NCBI GenBank assembly: GCA_963650135.1
Contig: CAVJLG010000061.1
Span: 1 to 64,000, forward strand
Reading direction: 5' to 3'
Length of the DNA stretch: 64,000 nt
Source: HGM13006 sp963650135
GTDB taxonomy: Bacteria; Bacillota; Clostridia; Oscillospirales; Oscillospiraceae
Positions 59,901-64,000 of this stretch are shown one piece after another. The position numbers and the translations under genes were made by a program. Each line of letters opens with the position of its first letter. The stretch's first letter is position 1. The notes under the pieces were generated by a model, which made no database searches, was not told where the DNA came from, and saw nothing but the letters and a program-made list of their open reading frames with translations.

Positions 59901-60424
59901 TACCACTTCTCCCAATGGACCCGGTTTTCCTCATATCGGCTGTCTCTGGGACCGCTGATATCCTCGGCGGGATAGCCCAGGGCGATGAGAGAATGGGGAA
60001 TGACCGTTTCCGGCAGCCCGAACAGCTCTTTTTGATGCGCCACCCGATCCATCTGGGGCCAGGTGCCCAGCCAGACGGAGCCGATGCCTAGCTCGTGGGC
60101 ACTTAGGCAGATGTTTTGGGCGGCAATGGCACCGTCAATGACCCAATAGTCCTTTGCAGGCGGGAATGCCCGGCTGAGATCGCCGCAGACCAGAATTCCG
60201 GCGGCGGCCTTTTTCAGCGGATCGGCGGGCCGCCCGTTGGCCTCGGCCATTTTGAGCAGCATATCTCGGTCCGTTACCACCAGGAATGACCAGTCCCGGG
60301 CATTAACGCAGCAGGGGCCGCTCATGGCAGCGTCCAGAATCTGATGAAGCGTCTCCTGCGAGACGGGCTGATCGGTGAATTGCCGGGTGCTGCGGCGGGT
60401 GAGAATTGCATCCAGTGTGTTCAT
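59900..60424 (-). CDS. Nitroreductase family protein
   Basis: This 174-residue FMN-dependent oxidoreductase has the opening LDAILTRRSTRQFTDQPVS, the FMN-contact motif AAMSGPCCVNARDWSFLVV, and GIGSVWLGTWP, ending LIALGYPAED. It reduces nitro groups, quinones or similar acceptors with NAD(P)H. The start at 60424 follows GGAGG. It is the first gene of an operon with a MarR repressor. Confidence 0.9.
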   Translation of the reverse strand: MNTLDAILTRRSTRQFTDQPVSQETLHQILDAAMSGPCCVNARDWSFLVVTDRDMLLKMAEANGRPADPLKKAAAGILVCGDLSRAFPPAKDYWVIDGAIAAQNICLSAHELGIGSVWLGTWPQMDRVAHQKELFGLPETVIPHSLIALGYPAEDISGPRDSRYEENRVHWEKW

Positions 60425-60476
60425 GGAATACCTCCGTTTCTCTGTGTGCAGCAGGAAAATCGCTGCTGCGATCAAT

Positions 60477-60540
60477 TTGTTCGGTACCTTCTAAAATGCA
60501 TTGTAGCGCATTTTAAATATAATGTCAAGGTACCGAACAA
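60477..60540 (-). promoter_or_regulatory. Nitroreductase promoter flanked by inverted 14-bp elements
   Basis: A near-perfect sigma-70 promoter on the minus strand (TTGACA 60523-60528, 17-base spacer, TACAAT 60500-60505) is bracketed by TTGTTCGGTACCTT (60477-60490) and AAGGTACCGAACAA (60527-60540). One copy overlaps the -35, the other the transcript start. An inner repeat (AAAATGC/GCGCATTTT) lies in the spacer. This is a classical repressor arrangement, most likely for the MarR product. Confidence 0.8.
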
Positions 60541-60549
60541 AATGAAAAG

Positions 60550-60595
60550 AGAAGAAAACGCACCTGCTGATTTGAAGTACAGCAGATGCGTTTTG
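60550..60595 (-). terminator. Terminator of the decayed ABC gene
   Basis: ACGCATCTGCTG and CAGCAGGTGCGT form a 12-bp stem (one G-T pair; 60558-60591) followed by TTTTCTTCTC on the minus strand. It lies inside the extended frame of the ABC pseudogene. Confidence 0.8.
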
Positions 60596-61465
60596 CGGAT
60601 AAATTGCAGCTTCCAGCTGGCGCTTTCTTGTTTGCCGCCGACGAAATCAGCATAGATGCCGGGCTGGGCAATGAGGTCTTCGTGCTTGCCCTGCTGGACG
60701 ATCTTGCCGCCATCCAGCACCAGAATTTGATCGGCGCTGCGGACGGTTTTCAGCCGATGGGCAATCATCAGAATGGTCTTGTTCCGGGTCAGGACCTCAA
60801 TGGCTTTCTGGAGGCGGTCCTCATTCTCCGGGTCCACATTGGCGGTGGCTTCATCCAGGATGATGATGGGCGCGTCCTTGAGCATGGCCCGGGCAATGGA
60901 AATTCGCTGCTTTTCGCCGCCGGACAGGGAGGCACCGCCCTCGCCGATGACCGTGTTGTAGCCGTCGGGCAGTGCTTCAATGAAGTCATCGCAGCAGGCT
61001 TTCTTCGCCGCTTCTACCACCTGCTCGTGGGTGGCATTGGGGCAGCCGAACTTGATGTTGTTCTCAATGGTGTCGGCAAACAGATAGACGGTCTGGAACA
61101 CCATGCTGATCTGATCCATCAGGGATTCCAGGGTATAGTCCCGAACGTCGGTGCCACCGATTTTTACGCTGCCGCTGTCCACATCCCAGAAATGGGCTAC
61201 CAGATTGCAGAACGTGGTTTTGCCGGAGCCGGAGGGACCCACAATGGCGGTGGTGGTTTGATTCGGCAAGGTGACGCTGATATCCCGAAGAATCGGCTTG
61301 TCCTCATAGGAGAAATTCACATGGTCGAATACGATACCCAGAGACAAAATGATGACCGTGATAAACGTCTCAACACTCAGCGTGCCATGAAGGTAGAATA
61401 CCCAGCCCAGGGGCAGTACGGTGAGCATCTGTGCCGGGAAGAAGGCATAGGCCATGGACATACAT

Positions 61466-61481
61466 GTTAGAACAAGCTAAC
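61466..61481. promoter_or_regulatory. Inverted repeat GTTAG-N6-CTAAC, second copy
   Basis: GTTAGAACAAGCTAAC differs at two loop positions from the copy at 36644-36659. It lies between the TetR gene and the decayed ABC gene. Confidence 0.6.
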
Positions 61482-61497
61482 CGAATGCCATATGGAA

Positions 61498-61516
61498 AGC
61501 TGCCGTTTCCGGCAGC
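61498..61516 (-). terminator. Small hairpin after the TetR gene
   Basis: GCTGCCG and CGGCAGC form a 7-bp stem with loop TTTC about 10 bases after the TetR stop. There is little T-run, so termination would be weak. Confidence 0.4.
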
Positions 61517-61525
61517 CGACCAGTC

Positions 61526-62149
61526 TTATTGTTCCGGGACGAAGATTGCAGAGAAGCCCATGTGATGATACCGGCTCAGCAGTTCAACGTATTTTGCAGC
61601 CTCTTCCCGGGTCATGCCGTGGCGGATGACCTCAAAAATGCTCTCGAAGTGGGAGGTGGTAACGATGTGCAGGAGTTTTTCGGTCAGCGCATCCCCGAGG
61701 GTTGTGGGATAGCCCACGGCTTCCATGTATTTATAGGTGTATTCCACCTCGATGCTCACCAGCTGATCCACGAAATTGTGGAACCGGGTGCCGTAGGACG
61801 CATCCAGCAGCAGGCGAAATTCGTCCAAGTGGTCATACATATAGTCCAGCAGCTCCGCCATACCTCCGTCGGCATACTCGGTCATGTGGGCACCCTGCTC
61901 GGCTGCGTCCATCTGGGTAAACGTCTCCTGGATCTTCAAAAACCGCTCTACCATCTGGTTCAGCACCGGCTCAACAATGGCGGAAAACAGCCCCTCTTTA
62001 TCCTTGAAGCGGACGTAGATGGAGTTGGTGCTGGTTTCGGCTGCTGCGGCAATCACCCGCAGGGAGGCATCGGTATAGCCCTTGTCCAAAAATTCTGCTT
62101 TTGCACACTCCAGTATGCGTTCGGAAACGCCTTCGATCTGCTTCGCCAT
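61526..62149 (-). CDS. TetR/AcrR-family transcriptional regulator
   Basis: This protein of about 207 residues has a TetR helix-turn-helix (RILECAKAEFLDKGYTDASL, then AAAAETSTNSIYVRFKDKEGLF) and a helical ligand-binding domain. The promoter fixes the transcript start near 62186, so the ATG at 62149 or 62158 is likely rather than earlier ones. It lies directly upstream of the decayed ABC gene and probably once controlled it; the intact ABC pair at 33-36 kb carries the same upstream repeat. Confidence 0.88.
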   Translation of the reverse strand: MAKQIEGVSERILECAKAEFLDKGYTDASLRVIAAAAETSTNSIYVRFKDKEGLFSAIVEPVLNQMVERFLKIQETFTQMDAAEQGAHMTEYADGGMAELLDYMYDHLDEFRLLLDASYGTRFHNFVDQLVSIEVEYTYKYMEAVGYPTTLGDALTEKLLHIVTTSHFESIFEVIRHGMTREEAAKYVELLSRYHHMGFSAIFVPEQ

Positions 62150-62174
62150 AGCCTTCATTCTTTCGTAACAATAT

Positions 62175-62221
62175 TTCATAACGACGTTATGAATTATAAT
62201 TCGGAAGAGCGCATTTGTCAA
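62175..62221 (-). promoter_or_regulatory. TetR promoter with 19-bp palindromic operator
   Basis: TTGACA (62216-62221), a 17-base spacer and TATAAT (62193-62198) form a consensus promoter. The perfect palindrome TTCATAACG-A-CGTTATGAA (62175-62193) covers the transcript start, indicating autorepression. Confidence 0.8.
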
Positions 62222-62234
62222 GCCCGCTGGAGAT

Positions 62235-62267
62235 AAAAAAGAACGACAGGAAAAATCCTGTCGTTCT
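62235..62267 (-). terminator. Terminator of the methyltransferase gene
   Basis: AGAACGACAGGA and TCCTGTCGTTCT form a 12-bp stem followed by six T residues on the minus strand. Confidence 0.9.
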
Positions 62268-62286
62268 GATGTGCTTTGTTTGTGGC

Positions 62287-63129
62287 TTAAACCGTTTCGG
62301 GGAATTCTATCCGCACGATTTGCATCTTCATGATATGGTCCCCGACTTTGGCTAAGAACCGATACAGGCCCTTTACCGAGGGATCCTTCAAGTCGTTGTA
62401 GCCCAGCATATAGCCGCGGCTGGAAACCTTGAGATTCGGGGCCCAGGGAGTAAGCTCAGTTTTTGCATTGGATACGGCAAAATACGCCCCAACGTCCTGG
62501 ATATTTGCGCTTTTAATCCAGGTTTTCAACATCAGCTTTACGGCAGATTTTCCTGCGGCGTCAAATACCAGCCGCCCATTGGGAAAGGCCACCGCCATTT
62601 TCCCCACCAGTGCCTGCATTTGTTCCCGGAGAAAGTAATAGAACACGCCGGCGGCAAAGAATACCGCACCCTCCGATGCGTCGATTTGTGCAAACCAGGC
62701 GGTATCATTGAGGTCACAGGGAATATTCTGCTCCCGTTCTCCGGCGGGGAGCAGGGCGTTTCGAACGGCAATCACGTCGGGGAAATCGAGGTTATAGAGC
62801 TTGCAGGTGCCATTGTCGCAGTGCCGCCCGGTGTTGTCCAGACCGCAGCCTAGATTGACCACGGCAGCCTTGGGATGGGCCCTTAAATAGTCACGGACTT
62901 CCCACGCCAGGTCGTTCTGGCGCATGGCAACTTCCATAAAGCCAAACTGCTGCATGGTGCTTTTGGCTTGCTGCTCCAGAGCGGAGAAGTCATAATCGAC
63001 TTGCTGAAGCAGTGAAATTGCAGTTTCGTCCCGATAGAGGGTGGGAAACAGCTCGGAGCACATCTTGCGGCCATAGAGTGGGATCACCAGAGTTTCCTGT
63101 ACGGTGTTTTTTTCAATATGATATTGCAT
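62287..63129 (-). CDS. LCMT-type SAM-dependent methyltransferase
   Basis: This 280-residue class I methyltransferase has the SAM-binding motif VVNLGCGLDNTGRHC, the acidic strand YNLDFPDVIAVR and IPCDLNDTAWF. These are features of the leucine-carboxyl-methyltransferase/Tcmp family of O-methyltransferases. It overlaps the upstream hydrolase gene by 17 bases, so they are co-expressed. The substrate is unknown; small phenolic or carboxylic acids are plausible. Confidence 0.85.
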   Translation of the reverse strand: MQYHIEKNTVQETLVIPLYGRKMCSELFPTLYRDETAISLLQQVDYDFSALEQQAKSTMQQFGFMEVAMRQNDLAWEVRDYLRAHPKAAVVNLGCGLDNTGRHCDNGTCKLYNLDFPDVIAVRNALLPAGEREQNIPCDLNDTAWFAQIDASEGAVFFAAGVFYYFLREQMQALVGKMAVAFPNGRLVFDAAGKSAVKLMLKTWIKSANIQDVGAYFAVSNAKTELTPWAPNLKVSSRGYMLGYNDLKDPSVKGLYRFLAKVGDHIMKMQIVRIEFPETV

Positions 63130-63919
63130 GGGCGGATTCCTCCTCTGCTTCCTTTAAAAACGGTAACTGGGGCAGGCGGTTTTGCCGGATGATCGAATCC
63201 AACAGGGCGGCAAACCCCTTTGAATCGCGGATTTGGTACTGCATATGATTCATTCCGTCAAATACGGGGAAATTCCCTTGGGGATAAGCCTGCATTACAG
63301 CGGCGCGGTATTTATAATGATCCTCAATGCTGCCAAATTCAAAGAAGGTGCGGCGCTGGATGTCCTCTGACAGGGGCGGGAAGGGCTGGTCCTCCAGACT
63401 GTCGGACAATTGGCGGCGGAGATTTCGATAGGTCAGCGCCTGGCCTGCGGCAATAAAATAGGGCCGGATAGCGTCGTCGTCGCACCACATGATTTTACCG
63501 AGGGTTTTGCCCTTGGACCAGTAGAGACTTTTGATGGCGAGATAGAGAAACGGCACCATAATTCGGCGGGTGCCCTTGCTAATCTGCGCAAACTGTCCGC
63601 CGTCGAAGAAGACGTGATCCACGGGAATCTCTGCTTGGGTGAGAAATGCCATGGCAAGGTCTGCCCCGATGGAGGACGCTACCACCAGCGCCAGACGATG
63701 AATGTTTTGTGCCGCTAAAAATGCTGCGACCTGCCTTACCTCGTCCGCTTTGCTGACATAGGATTGCCCGGCACAGTAGACGGTTGCGGTGGGGAGAATG
63801 CAGAAATAGCGGTCTTTCAGATGCTCGGCCACGGGCTGGCTGCTGGCGCCGGTCACTCCCATGGCATGGAAAAACAGGACGGCAGGCTTCGAAGGGTTCC
63901 CCAGTGTTTCGAACTTCAT
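63113..63919 (-). CDS. Alpha/beta hydrolase
   Basis: This 268-residue protein has an oxyanion-region HAMGVTGAS, the nucleophile elbow ASSIGADLA (Ser in place of the usual G-x-S-x-G start) and a late GMNHMQYQI that supplies the catalytic His. It overlaps the methyltransferase gene downstream and its ATG overlaps the stop of an upstream gene (ATGA). Esterase or C-C hydrolase activity is possible. Confidence 0.82.
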   Translation of the reverse strand: MKFETLGNPSKPAVLFFHAMGVTGASSQPVAEHLKDRYFCILPTATVYCAGQSYVSKADEVRQVAAFLAAQNIHRLALVVASSIGADLAMAFLTQAEIPVDHVFFDGGQFAQISKGTRRIMVPFLYLAIKSLYWSKGKTLGKIMWCDDDAIRPYFIAAGQALTYRNLRRQLSDSLEDQPFPPLSEDIQRRTFFEFGSIEDHYKYRAAVMQAYPQGNFPVFDGMNHMQYQIRDSKGFAALLDSIIRQNRLPQLPFLKEAEEESAHAISY

Positions 63920-64000
63920 TGCGCTGCTCCTTCGGTTTGCTCCAAAACGATAATGCGGTTGGAGATATTTCGGACGGCGGGCAGCTTGTCCAGCAGCTGA
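63916..64000 (-). CDS. C-terminal end of an unidentified gene, cut by the window edge
   Basis: About 27 codons (ending NRIIVLEQTEGAAQ) run from the right edge to a TGA that overlaps the alpha/beta hydrolase start. It is the upstream member of the same operon. Too little is present to name the family. Confidence 0.6.
   Translation of the reverse strand, partial: QLLDKLPAVRNISNRIIVLEQTEGAAQ

Larger units (their letters stand above)
60472..61461 (-). pseudogene. Decayed ABC exporter gene (5'-truncated, internal deletion)
   Basis: The 329-codon frame holds the last membrane part of an ABC half-transporter (AYAFFPAQMLTVLPLGWVFY, about 4-43) joined directly to its ATPase (FDHVNFSYEDKPIL; Walker A GPSGSGKTTFCN; signature SLSGGEKQRISIARA; Walker B IIILDEATANVD). 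About 200-250 N-terminal residues and the linker between the domains are missing. The start codon has no ribosome site and sits 4 bases after the operator repeat at 61466-61481, as if a deletion had joined the promoter region to the middle of the gene. At the other end the frame runs about 45 codons past the normal ending (SWKLQ) through a Rho-independent terminator. The gene is almost certainly inactive as a transporter. Confidence 0.75.

Overview
The window looks like chromosomal DNA of a GC-rich gut Clostridia (Oscillospiraceae, Flavonifractor/Lawsonibacter-like). The basis is strong AGGAGG-type ribosome sites, GC-rich third codon positions, a CdaR/YesN-like AraC style, lipoprotein solute-binding proteins and several Fe-S old-yellow-enzyme ene-reductases. 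No rRNA, tRNA, insertion sequence, phage gene or CRISPR array was found. About 49 genes are present, almost all intact.

0-10.6 kb: a self-contained sigma-54 cassette. It encodes its own RpoN (5330-6658) and a PAS-AAA+-Fis enhancer-binding protein (3787-5274). Four textbook -24/-12 promoters (TGGCAC-N5-TTGC) drive a UGSC-like protein plus ene-reductase, rpoN itself, and, divergently, an NTF2-like protein plus amidohydrolase and a solute-binding lipoprotein. A HAD phosphatase with its own sigma-70 promoter follows.

11.5-23.4 kb: a LacI-controlled pentose regulon. A seven-gene minus-strand operon (L-xylulose-type kinase, 3-epimerase, FG-GAP-like propeller, 4-epimerase, YhcH, lactonase-type propeller, NTF2-like) leads L-xylulose/L-lyxose-type sugars to D-xylulose-5-phosphate. 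A second operon (solute-binding protein, 2-hydroxyacid dehydrogenase, NHL propeller) carries the same operator, TTGCAATCGATTGCAA. The lacI gene between them is probably autorepressed.

24-32.8 kb: a solute-binding lipoprotein, an AraC regulator and a divergent operon of a large beta-helix protein, an S9 peptidase and an amidohydrolase. 32.9-36.7 kb: a two-subunit ABC exporter with a YgbA-like Cys-rich protein. 37-42.3 kb: a three-gene operon of a zinc-ribbon/TIR/transmembrane/BspA-LRR protein, an SPFH (flotillin-like) protein with zinc ribbons at both ends, and a small membrane protein. This is the most likely candidate for a poorly described system. 42.3-44.3 kb: a MATE exporter and a LysR fragment.

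44.3-53.5 kb: two more ene-reductases, a solute-binding lipoprotein, a Pro/Gly-rich small protein and two AraC regulators; one operon has a tandem direct-repeat activator site. 53.5-59.3 kb: a circularly permuted GH3 glycosidase, a LemA-like protein, a DAPG/phloretin-hydrolase-like protein and a MATE exporter. 59.4-64 kb: MarR plus nitroreductase, a decayed ABC exporter, TetR, an LCMT-type methyltransferase and an alpha/beta hydrolase.

Taken together, the ene-reductases, phloretin-hydrolase-like enzyme, glycosidase, nitroreductase, exporters and ligand-responsive regulators suggest a region for uptake and reductive or hydrolytic conversion of plant or xenobiotic small molecules. That is inference. 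Four family-1-type solute-binding lipoproteins are encoded but no ABC permease lies in the window.
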